Positions 33,301 through 42,235 of a stretch of DNA of 42,413 nt are shown piece by piece. The number at the start of each line of letters is the position of its first letter. The stretch's first letter is position 1. Origin of the DNA: Calditrichota bacterium (GTDB taxonomy: Bacteria > Calditrichota > Calditrichia > Calditrichales > J004); contig JAJRVW010000120.1 of the NCBI GenBank assembly GCA_024277115.1, positions 1 through 42,413 on the forward strand. Direction: 5' to 3'. The notes below the pieces were generated by a model. It had not been told where the DNA came from. It worked only from the letters and a program-made list of their open reading frames with translations, and did not search any database. The position numbers were made by a program, and so were the translations under genes.

Positions 33301-33406
33301 TTGGCATTATTTCAATACGCTCGATATTAGTTTGTTGTGCTTTACCAGACATTACAAAGATGATTCCCAAAAAAATAAAAATTAGAACCCTTGAAGGTTT
33401 GTTCAT
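30296..33406 (-). CDS. Secreted T9SS protein: unidentified helical domain, Ig/PKD-like repeats, LamG, type A sorting domain
   Basis: A 1036-residue exported protein. The signal peptide covers 1-24 (cleavage near GKAQ). Residues of about 30-480 form a Trp- and Gly-rich helical region (GGDWWYDTMPNIFFYQ, DYRAWRLSTMTGLADG, NWGGFDCDGLIGEAENAGY) that looks like an (alpha/alpha)-barrel glycosidase or lyase of no family I can name. Two PKD/cadherin-like repeats follow (about 555-730), then a LamG jelly-roll (739-940) and a T9SS type A domain from 952 with YQNYPNPFNPSTTIKF and SGIYFIRL. It would be displayed on the cell surface, binding and perhaps cutting the polysaccharide fed to the ABC transporter directly downstream. 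Confidence 0.85.
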   Translation of the reverse strand: MNKPSRVLIFIFLGIIFVMSGKAQQTNIERIEIMPSFPQPYLMRDWEKVALGYDSLVFDLQASGDYLPLIWKDNGGVNYPDHERFGLDSYVGINSYKSAEGINVLPAIIGASLVGVDKSDQDGHNWVLMCEEFFNNRPEEDIYLNTFQASSGGDWWYDTMPNIFFYQLNDLYPGVGDFERQFKAVADRWLEAVGYMGGSTTAWTLPNMDYRAWRLSTMTGLADGIKEPEAAGAIAWILYNAFLKTGAAKYRIGAEWAMEFLNSRSQNPSYELQLPYGVYIAARMNAELNTKYDIEKMLNWCFTTNGNVRNWGAVTGNWGGFDCDGLIGEAENAGYAFIMNGFEQAGALLPMIKYDERFARAIGKWVLNCANASRLFYAQYLPDKNQDNEDWAKEYDPNSVIAYEALREYKWHSGETPYATGDAMRNNWGSTNLALYGSSHVGIFGAIIDTTNIPGILKLDLNKTDYFNESFPTYLYYNPHEQVKNVLVTMPDGSFDLYESLSNEIIATGISDTVSVTIKADEAILLTFVPEGSSFKYEQRKILVDGVVIDYNSGRTVGNYPPRIKALNATKDKMGLQDTLRLFCSTEDFENDSLSFIWTLSAGSYQSVSDGVVDYIAPGFSGDVILTSKIIDNHGLSDNAQIVVTVLDNHTPVIEMITLSSAISQPGDTLLITCLATDEDKDELFYLWKNEQGDSIGSGQEFSWIAPPTPGYYLLTCEVTDAMGGKAISDVGIIVGNLVVDLQFSGGLNDNSGFLNSGVLAGAENVEDRFGQANSAFSFDGFDDFILIENSRSLNFEEEITVHFWLKVNQFYDDREMYPISHGNWENRWKISITNKKIRWTVKTTAAIKDLDLSSPIDSNRYYCITATYNGEVMSLYVNANLSNTVPHSGKILKTSYDLIIGQALPGNLNFGFNGIIDDLKIYNRALNNQEVRDLYDIGTGIGHKNTIPKNSVLYQNYPNPFNPSTTIKFNLQKPGNIALDVFDVTGKRVYSIYKGFKTSGLHSIKWIANQKASGIYFIRLSTKEESFVKKVVKLK

Positions 33407-33445
33407 GTTAACTTTTTTTGATCACAAGTATTTTACCGTTTTCAC

Positions 33446-35008
33446 TTAAAACCAATACTTCCACTCCGAGTCAATTGTAGGATAAGGTTGGCGTGGAAAT
33501 AACCCGCCCTTTTTTACAGTGTAAACTTCTATGGCCCTGGGATCATTTTGTGTATCGACATATAAATCGTCCAAGACTTTTTTGTTGATTTCAATTTTAT
33601 ATTTTCTTTTGGCCGCCAAAACATTCTGTATCAATTTAGTACTGTACCTTTCCCTGCGCAGGGTATTTTTTATCTCTGTTTTTACATTATCGAAAGATTG
33701 AAGAACACCACTTTTTGAGCGGAAAAGTTCTTTGTTATTATGATAATAATCCAAAACCTCATCTTCACTAATTTTAACAGACTTGGCCAGCTCAAGTTTA
33801 TATTTTGCATACACAGTTTTATTTTCCCACCATTGGATTTGCTTCAAAACCTCTTTGTGATTGTCTATACCACGTTGTTGGGCGCGGTCGGTTAAAAGTT
33901 TATCACGAACCATCCGAAAAACTATATTTTGCACTGAAACAGAAAAATCATCTTTTGAAAGACGGTTTAAATTAATGTAAGCCTTCCTGGGTATGTACCA
34001 TGAAAGAAACTCTTTCAAAGAAATATATCCATTATTTAAATGCACTAGCGCCGCAGAACTATGTTTTTGGATTTTATTATCAAGATATTTGGTGGTTTCC
34101 ATCTCTTTCTGTTCTATAAATCCCCATTTAGAAAACTGCTTTTTGGATAAGACGGTTTGGGCCAGCCAGGCGCGTAACAGGTTAAAGACCGGTCTTTTAA
34201 TTACCGGATTATTCTCTCGCAACATAATTTCAACATAATGATCAGACAGGGAATCCATTTTTTGTTTAAAGAGCGCCTTACGTATTCTCGCGTTATGGTT
34301 GTTCCATTTTGTTTCTGTTAACAGAATATCGCTCCAGCCTTTTTCAATCTTTACGATATAAAAGCCATCTTCTGTTTTTATTGGATGCGTAAAACTGCCC
34401 ACAACTAAGGTATCTATTATGGACATTAAAACAGGGTTATTCTTTTTTAATTTAAAAAGCGTAGTTTCCATGGAGCGGTCATCGATCAACACGGTGTCAT
34501 TAATCTGTGTTGTAAACATTGAGTCAAACGATACCCCTTTAGTTAGCTGATAATAATCATATTCAATATTCTTTAAAGTTTTCTGGAACAACCATTTAAT
34601 TTGGATGTGTTTCAGATCCTGCTCCACTGCATTTCGGATCGCGCTTTCTGTGATAGAAACAGAGTCCATAACTTCTTCTTTAAAAAGTTCATCCGTCATA
34701 AGGTCGGATTTAATTTGTAAAAGGGTGTTTTTTACATGGATTGTTTTATCTAAATTTTGGGCATACCCTTCTAAGGCCAACACTTTTTCATTTATCATCA
34801 AATCTAAATAACGCTGTTTAGAATCTTTTTTTCTTTTCAAAAAGGCAGGGCCATATTCATAGTTCAGTAAAAACTCTTCTGCAGAAATTTCAATATCGGC
34901 AATTGTGGCAACTATCCTAAAGTCATCGGCCATAATCCGGCCATCGATTGTAAATGGCTCTTGCGCAAAAGCACTCAAAACCGGCAGCAAAACAAACAAT
35001 AATTTCAT
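33446..35008 (-). CDS. Secreted parvulin-type peptidyl-prolyl isomerase (SurA/PpiC-like)
   Basis: A 520-residue periplasmic protein with signal peptide MKLLFVLLPVLSAFA. The helical N-terminal chaperone-like region (EFLLNYEYGPAFLKRK, KQRYLDLMINEKVLALEG) and a PPIase-like stretch (about 140-230, ending PIKTEDGFYIVKIEKGW) recall SurA/PpiC proteins, which help outer-membrane proteins fold. A second helical half follows (DEVLDYYHNNKELFRSKSG). The ATG at 35008 is chosen because it gives a clean signal peptide; the ATG at 35029 adds MNLFQDK. It stands between PorV/PorQ and the T9SS protein, so it may assist folding of the surface proteins here. Confidence 0.77.
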   Translation of the reverse strand: MKLLFVLLPVLSAFAQEPFTIDGRIMADDFRIVATIADIEISAEEFLLNYEYGPAFLKRKKDSKQRYLDLMINEKVLALEGYAQNLDKTIHVKNTLLQIKSDLMTDELFKEEVMDSVSITESAIRNAVEQDLKHIQIKWLFQKTLKNIEYDYYQLTKGVSFDSMFTTQINDTVLIDDRSMETTLFKLKKNNPVLMSIIDTLVVGSFTHPIKTEDGFYIVKIEKGWSDILLTETKWNNHNARIRKALFKQKMDSLSDHYVEIMLRENNPVIKRPVFNLLRAWLAQTVLSKKQFSKWGFIEQKEMETTKYLDNKIQKHSSAALVHLNNGYISLKEFLSWYIPRKAYINLNRLSKDDFSVSVQNIVFRMVRDKLLTDRAQQRGIDNHKEVLKQIQWWENKTVYAKYKLELAKSVKISEDEVLDYYHNNKELFRSKSGVLQSFDNVKTEIKNTLRRERYSTKLIQNVLAAKRKYKIEINKKVLDDLYVDTQNDPRAIEVYTVKKGGLFPRQPYPTIDSEWKYWF

Positions 35009-35009
35009 C

Positions 35010-35135
35010 TTATCTTGAAAAAGATTCATAATAGCTAACCCGGCCAGGCAAAAAGCAAGCCTTTGTTTGAAATATTAAAGATAACATTCTAGTTTTTCTT
35101 CTCTTACGAGTTCGTCTTTTTAATTTTTCTGCCAT
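35010..35135 (-). CDS. Possible 41-residue basic protein coupled to the isomerase gene
   Basis: A short frame starts at ATG 35135 after AAGGGGG at a good Shine-Dalgarno distance. It reads MAEKLKRRTRKRRKTRML and then a neutral tail ending SYYESFSR, with the TAA at 35012-35010, one base before the next ATG. The very basic N-terminus (10 Lys/Arg in the first 16) could bind nucleic acid. The stop-start junction could couple translation of the isomerase. No family is recognised; it may also be a leader peptide or chance. Confidence 0.35.
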   Translation of the reverse strand: MAEKLKRRTRKRRKTRMLSLIFQTKACFLPGRVSYYESFSR

Positions 35136-35200
35136 CTGTTCCCCCTTAATTGGACGGAACTGTCTGTCGAAAGGGAAAAACATGGCATCTTAACTAAGGG

Positions 35201-36223
35201 TTAAAAATTTAAACCAATAGAAAAAGTGTGCACATCCTGTAAACGACCCATGTCACGGAAAGCATAATCAAAATCAATAATTACTTGTGTTAAAAGGGAG
35301 GCTGATTTTATCCCAACGCCAAAACTCAACCCACCTTCTGCACCTTCTAAAAACAAGTCCGAGTATCCGGTACGAAGGTATAAAAATTCACGGTACATCA
35401 ATTCTGTACCTGTGTTTATGCTCTTATAATTATCACTGGGGTTAATAGCGTCAACAGCCACTGTCCAACTTATATATTCATCATGATAAGCTTGTGCAGA
35501 AAGCCCGAATTGAAAAGTAAGGGGCAGGTCCCACGAGTCCATTTCGATATTTTGTGGGATGCGCTCATTTGACCCTAGCTTTGTATTGTCAATCCGGCCA
35601 AAAAGACGCGTATCCCTTCCAGACAATTGCATTGCAGAGCCAAAATTGGAAATGGAAGCTCCTATAATCATTCCCGATAATACATCCGTTTTAAACGTAG
35701 TCCCCATATCAACAGCAAAAGCACCCGCTTTCATGTGCCAAATCCTTTGCTCAATGTATTTTGCCGTAAAGCCGATGGCAAACCTGTCACTTAAAAACCG
35801 CGCATAAGATAAGCCAAGGGACAGGTCCCCTGCTTCAAAAAACTCGCCTGTACCTTCAGGCTGTTCCACTGTACGCACCTTCATATCATCCATGGTAAGG
35901 GAGGTTATTGTTAAACCAATGCTACCAAAATCTTGTAATGAGATAACCAACGCTGCAAAATCAAACCCAACACCGGCAATCCAGTCCGAATGTACCCCAA
36001 CAAATTCGTTATGACCTAATCCTGCAATTCCGGCCACATTCCAGTATAACGCCGTGGCATCCTTTACCTGGCTCACGTAGGCGCCTCCCATACCAATTGC
36101 CCGTGCCCCAACAGGAATACGTAAAAAGTTACCAACCGATGTTCCTGCCTTTGACACATTTTGACTTATGCCCGGCATACTTAGGAATGCAACAATAAAA
36201 AGGGAAAAAAACAATTTTCTCAT
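35201..36223 (-). CDS. PorV/PorQ-family outer-membrane protein
   Basis: A 340-residue beta-barrel of the UPF0164/PorV-PorQ family. The signal peptide ends near MPGISQ. It has RIPVGARAIGMGGAYVSQVKDATALYWNVAGIAG split over residues 36-70, the diagnostic start of the family, followed by alternating beta strands and a C-terminus ending TFSIGLNF with the terminal Phe of outer-membrane barrels. PorV shuttles T9SS cargo to the cell surface. Its placement between two T9SS cargo genes supports a dedicated role in their secretion or attachment. Confidence 0.9.
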   Translation of the reverse strand: MRKLFFSLFIVAFLSMPGISQNVSKAGTSVGNFLRIPVGARAIGMGGAYVSQVKDATALYWNVAGIAGLGHNEFVGVHSDWIAGVGFDFAALVISLQDFGSIGLTITSLTMDDMKVRTVEQPEGTGEFFEAGDLSLGLSYARFLSDRFAIGFTAKYIEQRIWHMKAGAFAVDMGTTFKTDVLSGMIIGASISNFGSAMQLSGRDTRLFGRIDNTKLGSNERIPQNIEMDSWDLPLTFQFGLSAQAYHDEYISWTVAVDAINPSDNYKSINTGTELMYREFLYLRTGYSDLFLEGAEGGLSFGVGIKSASLLTQVIIDFDYAFRDMGRLQDVHTFSIGLNF

Positions 36224-36263
36224 ACTTAAGCCCTTGTGGCATTTTTAAAAGTTACTCAATTTC

Positions 36264-39200
36264 TTATTTAATCAAGGCAAAACGGCCTGTTTTAGTTCCA
36301 ATCCCTGGCGCGGAAATATGGAAGATGTAAATACCAAAGGCAACGTCCATACCGTCTTTTGTTACAAGGTTCCATGATTTTTGCCCATCATCCATGCCGC
36401 TTTCGTGGTGTAAAGTTTTTACAAGCTTTCCATCTATCGTATAAATCCGGATTGTACATTTTTGTGGTAGATGGATAAAATATAGTTTTCTTTCCCCACG
36501 CCCCACATTTGATGAAGATGGCTCCCAGGAAGCTGCACCTACGTAAGGGTTTGGCACGACAGCAATTTTATCTAAATCAGAAACAGCACGTTCCTTACTA
36601 AATGACGGCGCTTTTGAAACAAACTCAACAAACTCGCCGGAACGAAAAGGTTTTTTTGTGGCTATGCGGAAAACATCGCCCGGTTGCGGCGCTCTTAAAG
36701 GTTCGTTTAGGGTCGTATCTCGTTTAAAGGAGAGGGACCAGCTTATTTTCGAATCCAGAAATTTTGTGGCCGCTTTTCCTGCCGAGTCACCATAAACGAT
36801 ATAAACGGCATCACCATCAATGCTTTCGCTATCAGGGTTGGCCACATTAAATAGTGAATCTTTTGCAAGGTCACGAAAGATAAATTGTACTTGTTCAGTA
36901 TTTTCAGTAGTATTTTTTAGCCTGATATTTGTTGGGAGTGATTTGAGAAAAGTACTTCCGGGAAAAGACCAGTCGCCTGAATCCTTTTCTGTAAAATGGA
37001 TTTCAAAATCTGCCGGGTAATTTATTCTGCGGCCGCTGTACCCAAAACGATCGTCAAAACCCACTTGCACAATATAGTTACTCTCCCCCTTTATCCAACC
37101 GGTTTTTTCAACATCGATTACAACCGATTGATCATTTTTAATATCCAGGGCAAACCCATGAACCACAGGTGTTTGTACTTTATCACCGGCCATTTTGCTA
37201 AGTGCAATAATCGTATCATTTCTACTATAGTCTATTAGCCGGTATGATGGATTCGGCTCATCATTAAAAGCTGAAAAATTTTCAAACTCAATTCTATATG
37301 TATGCTCTTCCTTAAGGGAATCCGGGTCAAGAATATTGACAGAAACAGAACCTGTTGCCGGCCCGGAAAAAAATTGATCTTTTATTTCGGGTGCGATATA
37401 ACCTGCTGCCGGCGCCATTGGTGTAACAACAGCGGTATTAATATCCGTTAATAATTCGCCGTTGATTTCTCTTTTTATACTGCTGGTCGTTTCTGTGGGC
37501 GGTATGCCTATAAACTCGCCTTCAATCGTCGTAGTGGTGAACCCTTTGTCATAGGCGACAACAGCATAATAATAAGTTTGGCCATTTTGAACGGTTGTAT
37601 CAATATAAGAGTGCTGCAAGCCGGTATCATCTCCTAAATAAAACAATGCACCATTTACGTTTATCGGGTGAAGCCCGGTAATACCATCGACCAGGTCAAA
37701 CTGTGCCAAGGGTTTGCGGTAAGTCGGTTTCCCAAAGGCATCTGTAATTAATTTACTCTCAAGAAAATTTGGCTCCGTACTCCGGTAAACCCTGTATCCT
37801 TCAAAATTAACCCGTTGATAAAAGGCGTCAAATGTTTTTTCTGCCCGGTCGTCCCAATAAAGGGTCACTCGTTTATCCCCGGCAATAACTTTGACTATCG
37901 GTTTCTCCGGTGGCTTGGCAAAGCGATAGTTCGCATTATATATTTGCTGGACTGTTCTTTTTCTGCGAAAAATATCTTCCTTGTCAATCCCGAAAATTAA
38001 AGCCATTGAAAACCGTTCTGTTTCCCCTGTTTCCTGGCCATAGGTGTTTCTTCCATCGAGACGAAAAAGATAGCTGGAAAAAAAATTGGCAAGGTTTACA
38101 CCAACCAGGGATTGATCAAAAGGAGTGGGCAACGCCGAAAGGGCCTCCCAGTTTTCTTCATCATTGTCAAGATCGTACGGTGTATGAGTAGGAAAAATAA
38201 TAAAGCCAGTCAGGCCCAATTGATCCGATTCGTCCTTATCAAGAAGCCCAAAATTCGGTTCTCCCTGGTCAGGCCGGCCATTGCCTTCAGTACCATCAAA
38301 ATCCGGCCCACTGTAGTTTTCGTCAAAGGGGCCTATCCCATCAGTGCCAACATCATCATTTAGGGGCTCGCCTTCATCCCAGGCGCCATTTTCATCATTA
38401 TCTAGAAATGTTTTCCAGTTGCCATTTTCATCAGCATCCCAGTGTGGTTTCCATGAGATACCATAAAATTCCCTAAATTTTGTCGTGTCCTCAAATACAT
38501 CCACAAGAAACGGATCATCTGAAGGGTTTTCAATGAATGTCTTCGCTACATTATCCCGCCGTTCATCGGTGAGACCATCTATATCATTGTCCTTAAAGTC
38601 ATCCGAAATACCCGGGCTTTCTAGAAAAGCATAAGAGGACAACCCAACCGGGCTCCAATTGCCGGGACTGCCGAAAGGGACAGTAGACCAGGCGTATGAA
38701 ATATCCAATAAGTCGTTAAAACTTCCGGCATTATTGGATGAATTATCATGACCGCCAATGCCCCAATCAATATACTGCGCGAAAAGGGTTTTTTCATAAT
38801 CGGTGGTGCTCATATTTGTGATTTCATAAAACCAGAAAATGGCATCTTCGGCCAAAACCTGAGACCACTGAAAACCACGAGCCTTTACCTGCATCCCAAG
38901 TCCACCACGGTCCGGGTCATCGGCGTCGGGCCTAAAATTGTTCCCCAACAGGTATTCGCGGTCTTCATTGTCATCAAAAACAAAATATGTTTCCAGATCG
39001 GCATTTTGTATCCCTTTACCAAAAAAACCGTTCCATAACCCATCCCAATCAGCCGGCCTGTCCGGCCATCGAAGAGGCCAGGTATTGGCGCGGCTGCTTT
39101 GGGCCGGGCTGGATTGAAATGGGTTTGCATAACCTGGTAAGGACCACCACCCATAAGTAACGCCTGTTGCAGGGTCATAACGGGTATACTCATAATAATT

Positions 39201-39512
39201 TGTCTCAAGGGGATGGATCACCTTACCTTGCGGGTCCTCTGTTTCGGCCTGAACAATTAACGCCACTCCATCAATATAGGTGTGGTTTGTACCTTTAGGC
39301 CAAACACCGCTCCGGCTCGGTTCGTTCAGCCAATCGGCGACCTGCCCAAAATTATAGTATACAGTTTCTACAAGGTTGCCATCCATAATTCCTTTTTTTG
39401 TTTGGTTATGGTCACCTTTATTCCAATCAACTATCACTTGTGAAAAGGCAGCTTTAGCCAAAAGAAAGAGTAAAATGAAAAAAATCTCTTTTTTTAATTT
39501 TACAGGAAACAT
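36264..39512 (-). CDS. Large secreted protein with Asp-rich calcium-type repeats, fibronectin-like domain and T9SS-type C-terminus
   Basis: A 1082-residue exported protein (signal peptide 1-25, ending AAFSQ). The N-terminal half is aromatic-rich (GYANPFQSSPAQSSRANTWP, FEITNMSTTDY) and contains Asp/Gly-rich loops (KDNDIDGLTDERRD, DADENGNWKTFLDNDENGAW, DGTEGNGRPDQGEPNFG) resembling calcium-binding thrombospondin type-3 repeats. A fibronectin III-like segment follows (VTLYWDDRAEKTFDAFYQ). The last 90 residues (IRIYTIDGKLVKTLHH, VAFGIYIFHI) form a T9SS/FlgD-like sorting domain. Shine-Dalgarno GGAGG is present. The same triple of TonB receptor, such a protein and PorV recurs in related phyla. It may bind the substrate for the receptor, taking the place of SusD; this is inference. 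Confidence 0.8.
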   Translation of the reverse strand: MFPVKLKKEIFFILLFLLAKAAFSQVIVDWNKGDHNQTKKGIMDGNLVETVYYNFGQVADWLNEPSRSGVWPKGTNHTYIDGVALIVQAETEDPQGKVIHPLETNYYEYTRYDPATGVTYGWWSLPGYANPFQSSPAQSSRANTWPLRWPDRPADWDGLWNGFFGKGIQNADLETYFVFDDNEDREYLLGNNFRPDADDPDRGGLGMQVKARGFQWSQVLAEDAIFWFYEITNMSTTDYEKTLFAQYIDWGIGGHDNSSNNAGSFNDLLDISYAWSTVPFGSPGNWSPVGLSSYAFLESPGISDDFKDNDIDGLTDERRDNVAKTFIENPSDDPFLVDVFEDTTKFREFYGISWKPHWDADENGNWKTFLDNDENGAWDEGEPLNDDVGTDGIGPFDENYSGPDFDGTEGNGRPDQGEPNFGLLDKDESDQLGLTGFIIFPTHTPYDLDNDEENWEALSALPTPFDQSLVGVNLANFFSSYLFRLDGRNTYGQETGETERFSMALIFGIDKEDIFRRKRTVQQIYNANYRFAKPPEKPIVKVIAGDKRVTLYWDDRAEKTFDAFYQRVNFEGYRVYRSTEPNFLESKLITDAFGKPTYRKPLAQFDLVDGITGLHPINVNGALFYLGDDTGLQHSYIDTTVQNGQTYYYAVVAYDKGFTTTTIEGEFIGIPPTETTSSIKREINGELLTDINTAVVTPMAPAAGYIAPEIKDQFFSGPATGSVSVNILDPDSLKEEHTYRIEFENFSAFNDEPNPSYRLIDYSRNDTIIALSKMAGDKVQTPVVHGFALDIKNDQSVVIDVEKTGWIKGESNYIVQVGFDDRFGYSGRRINYPADFEIHFTEKDSGDWSFPGSTFLKSLPTNIRLKNTTENTEQVQFIFRDLAKDSLFNVANPDSESIDGDAVYIVYGDSAGKAATKFLDSKISWSLSFKRDTTLNEPLRAPQPGDVFRIATKKPFRSGEFVEFVSKAPSFSKERAVSDLDKIAVVPNPYVGAASWEPSSSNVGRGERKLYFIHLPQKCTIRIYTIDGKLVKTLHHESGMDDGQKSWNLVTKDGMDVAFGIYIFHISAPGIGTKTGRFALIK

Positions 39513-39544
39513 TAATAAAACCTCCGAAACATTATAGGGTATAA

Positions 39545-42235
39545 TTAAAACGCATAAGAAAAACCTAGCACAATCTGTCGAGGTGCCGAGTAAAAATCGG
39601 GTCTTGTAAAAAACTCTTTCAGGGTGTTCATGCCACGTGGCGCAACCTGTGCTCTTGTTAGTTCGAGCGTGGTACCTGCGCGTCCGGTATCCCCAAAAAC
39701 TTCCCTTTCATTGGCTGTGTCAAAAAGATTGTATACTTTTAAAAAAGCAGTTGCCCTGGCCTGGCCAAATGTAAGGTACTTTGTAATATATAAATCAGTT
39801 GTAAAGAACATCGGTTTTTTATCGCTGTTTTCCAAGCCCGTTCTTTGGTTTTGCAGAGAAGGTGTATATGGCAACCCGGAACCTAATTTACTGATAAAAC
39901 TGATTATATAATCGCCCGGTGTTCCGAGGGTAGAGGTTAAGTTAAGTGAATGTGTACGGTCCCAATCCAGTGGTGATAGCTTTTTATTTTCCTCTATTGG
40001 CGTAGATGCACTGGCATTTTCAAACGCCGCATTCTCATCCGAAGAGTTTCCTTGAGCGATTTGATAGGTATAATCAATACTTGCCCCAAACCCATCATTT
40101 GTTAATATTTTTTCAAGCGAAATGGTAAAGCCTTTTACAAACCCATAATCTCGATTGATATATTTTGCGAATTTACGAAAATCATTTTTTATATAGATCT
40201 CCTGCCCCAGCAAGTTTCGGATATCTTTTGCATAAGCGGTAACCGTCATCCCAACATAGGGCATTAACTCCTGTTGCAACCCAATTTCATACATTGTGGT
40301 GCGTTGTGGTTTTAAATCCGCATTCCCAATTGTATTGCCAATAAAGTCGGGGAAATTCCCTGAGAGGGGAATCCTGAAATTTGGATTTCTATAGAGGAAA
40401 TCAAAAGGCGGTATTTGAAAAAAATGCCCGTATGAAATATGGATAGCCCCTTTTTCCGATATAGGATACGAAACGCCCACTCTTGGGCTGAATTGATGTT
40501 TTGCCGAGGCTTTGGAAAAAAGGGAATCAGGAAAAGGAGGGCTTAGCGCATCTAACGCCGCAATTTTATTTGGATCATTTAATACAATGCCATCCGGTTC
40601 AAAATAGTCATAGCGAATCCCAACATTAACGACTAAATAGTCTAACTCTATTTTATCCTGAATATATGCCGCCAGCTGTAAAGGATTGTTTGTATACGTG
40701 TTATAATCAAAACTACCGGCTTTTGATAAAGCGGGCGCATACCCGCTAGAGGCATCTACATGAACCTGAAAAACTTTATAGTCTAATTGATGCTGTTGTA
40801 TATCGACACCGGCCTTAATAAGATGTGCATTGGAAATTTGGGATGTAATATCGATTTTACCGGTATATGTATCCGTTCCATTATAAAAATGCCAATTTTC
40901 CGTTCCGCCACTCAAAAAAGCATTTCCACTTACGTCCCTTTTCCTTTCCGGGTTTACATAGCGGGAGTCCAATGGGTTTTTATAAACATAACGTTTGGAC
41001 TCTGTTAAAAATGCAGATGCTTTAAAATCAACAAAGGTTGAGTTTGAAAAAATATGGGTATAACTGGCGCTTGTTAAAAAACCATTCTGAAACCTGTTAT
41101 AATCACCATCAGGGTTTAATCTGTATCGATGGTTGTACTCCTTATAGTTACGCTTCTGGTACAACCCTTGCAAAACAAGCCATTTTTCCCCACCAAGCCT
41201 GATATGTAACTTTCCTTGTATATTTATTCTATTAGAAGAGTTCATGGAAACAAATTCATTATCTCCTGTGGCGCCAATATACCGTGTTTCCGGATCATCT
41301 GAAAACACAGAAGAGTCCGGTGGGTTAAATACGCGTTTCCCATAAATAGAGCCGCTATCATTGAAATACCTTCCGGAGAGGAAGAATCTCAGATATTCGT
41401 CCAGACCCGGAACAGGGCCACCGATACTCCCTTGAATATTAAAAATATCTGTAGGATTATAATTGCCAATATTAAGAAATATATCATTTCTGTCACTCAC
41501 ATAATCCCCGGTATAAGTAGATATCTCCCCCTTATAATCCTTACCAGGTATTTTGGTAATCTGGTTAACCACCCCAGACAGCGCTTCGCCGTATTCCGCG
41601 TTAAATGTTCCCGTCAGAACCTGAACTTCTTCTATGCTGTTTACTTCTGCTTGCAGGGAAAAATCACCCGAGAAGACATCATTTACAGCAATTCCATCAA
41701 TCAGGTATTTAACCTCACCTTGTCGCCCGCCACGAAAGTGGCCTTCGACAACCCCTGCCTGAAGATTTACGACATCGGTAATATCCTCTATGGGTAATGC
41801 AGAAATTTGATCTCCACTGATTTTGGCCATCGTTGATGTAAGGTCTTTTTGAACAATTGGTCTTTCTGCAATAACCCGGATTGTTTCGGATTCAAGCGTT
41901 TCAGGATTTAAAGTAAAATCAATTTTAGTCGTTTGGTCCACAGAAACTTTAATATCACTATATACAACGGCATCATATCCGATATATAGAACTTCTAAAT
42001 TATATTTGCCCGGTGGTATATTAATAATAAAATAAAATCCATCCTCGTCCGAGGTTGCCCCCATCGTTGTACCTTGCAAAATGATATTGGCTGCCATTAA
42101 TGGTTCATTAGTCTTCCCGTCCATAATCCTGCCGGCAATTTTCCCTGTTGTGCCTGCCCTGACGCTAAACGAAAGCAACAAAATCATTAAACAACTTTTG
42201 ATTATGTACTTAGAAGAAAATTCTTTCTCAAACAT
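39545..42235 (-). CDS. TonB-dependent receptor with carboxypeptidase-regulatory-like N-terminal domain (SusC-like)
   Basis: An 896-residue outer-membrane transporter. It has a signal peptide (to about residue 28), a CarboxypepD_reg-like beta domain (GKIAGRIMDGKTNEPLMAAN through NIPPGKYNLEVLYIGY, about 29-115), a plug (about 125-230, with RGGRQGEVKYLIDGIAVND and AEYGEALSGVVNQITK) and a 22-stranded barrel region ending PRQIVLGFSYAF with the terminal aromatic. It imports large ligands by TonB energy. No SusD is next to it; the T9SS protein directly after it is the likely partner. First gene of the 21 kb operon; AAGGG precedes the ATG. Confidence 0.92.
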   Translation of the reverse strand: MFEKEFSSKYIIKSCLMILLLSFSVRAGTTGKIAGRIMDGKTNEPLMAANIILQGTTMGATSDEDGFYFIINIPPGKYNLEVLYIGYDAVVYSDIKVSVDQTTKIDFTLNPETLESETIRVIAERPIVQKDLTSTMAKISGDQISALPIEDITDVVNLQAGVVEGHFRGGRQGEVKYLIDGIAVNDVFSGDFSLQAEVNSIEEVQVLTGTFNAEYGEALSGVVNQITKIPGKDYKGEISTYTGDYVSDRNDIFLNIGNYNPTDIFNIQGSIGGPVPGLDEYLRFFLSGRYFNDSGSIYGKRVFNPPDSSVFSDDPETRYIGATGDNEFVSMNSSNRINIQGKLHIRLGGEKWLVLQGLYQKRNYKEYNHRYRLNPDGDYNRFQNGFLTSASYTHIFSNSTFVDFKASAFLTESKRYVYKNPLDSRYVNPERKRDVSGNAFLSGGTENWHFYNGTDTYTGKIDITSQISNAHLIKAGVDIQQHQLDYKVFQVHVDASSGYAPALSKAGSFDYNTYTNNPLQLAAYIQDKIELDYLVVNVGIRYDYFEPDGIVLNDPNKIAALDALSPPFPDSLFSKASAKHQFSPRVGVSYPISEKGAIHISYGHFFQIPPFDFLYRNPNFRIPLSGNFPDFIGNTIGNADLKPQRTTMYEIGLQQELMPYVGMTVTAYAKDIRNLLGQEIYIKNDFRKFAKYINRDYGFVKGFTISLEKILTNDGFGASIDYTYQIAQGNSSDENAAFENASASTPIEENKKLSPLDWDRTHSLNLTSTLGTPGDYIISFISKLGSGLPYTPSLQNQRTGLENSDKKPMFFTTDLYITKYLTFGQARATAFLKVYNLFDTANEREVFGDTGRAGTTLELTRAQVAPRGMNTLKEFFTRPDFYSAPRQIVLGFSYAF

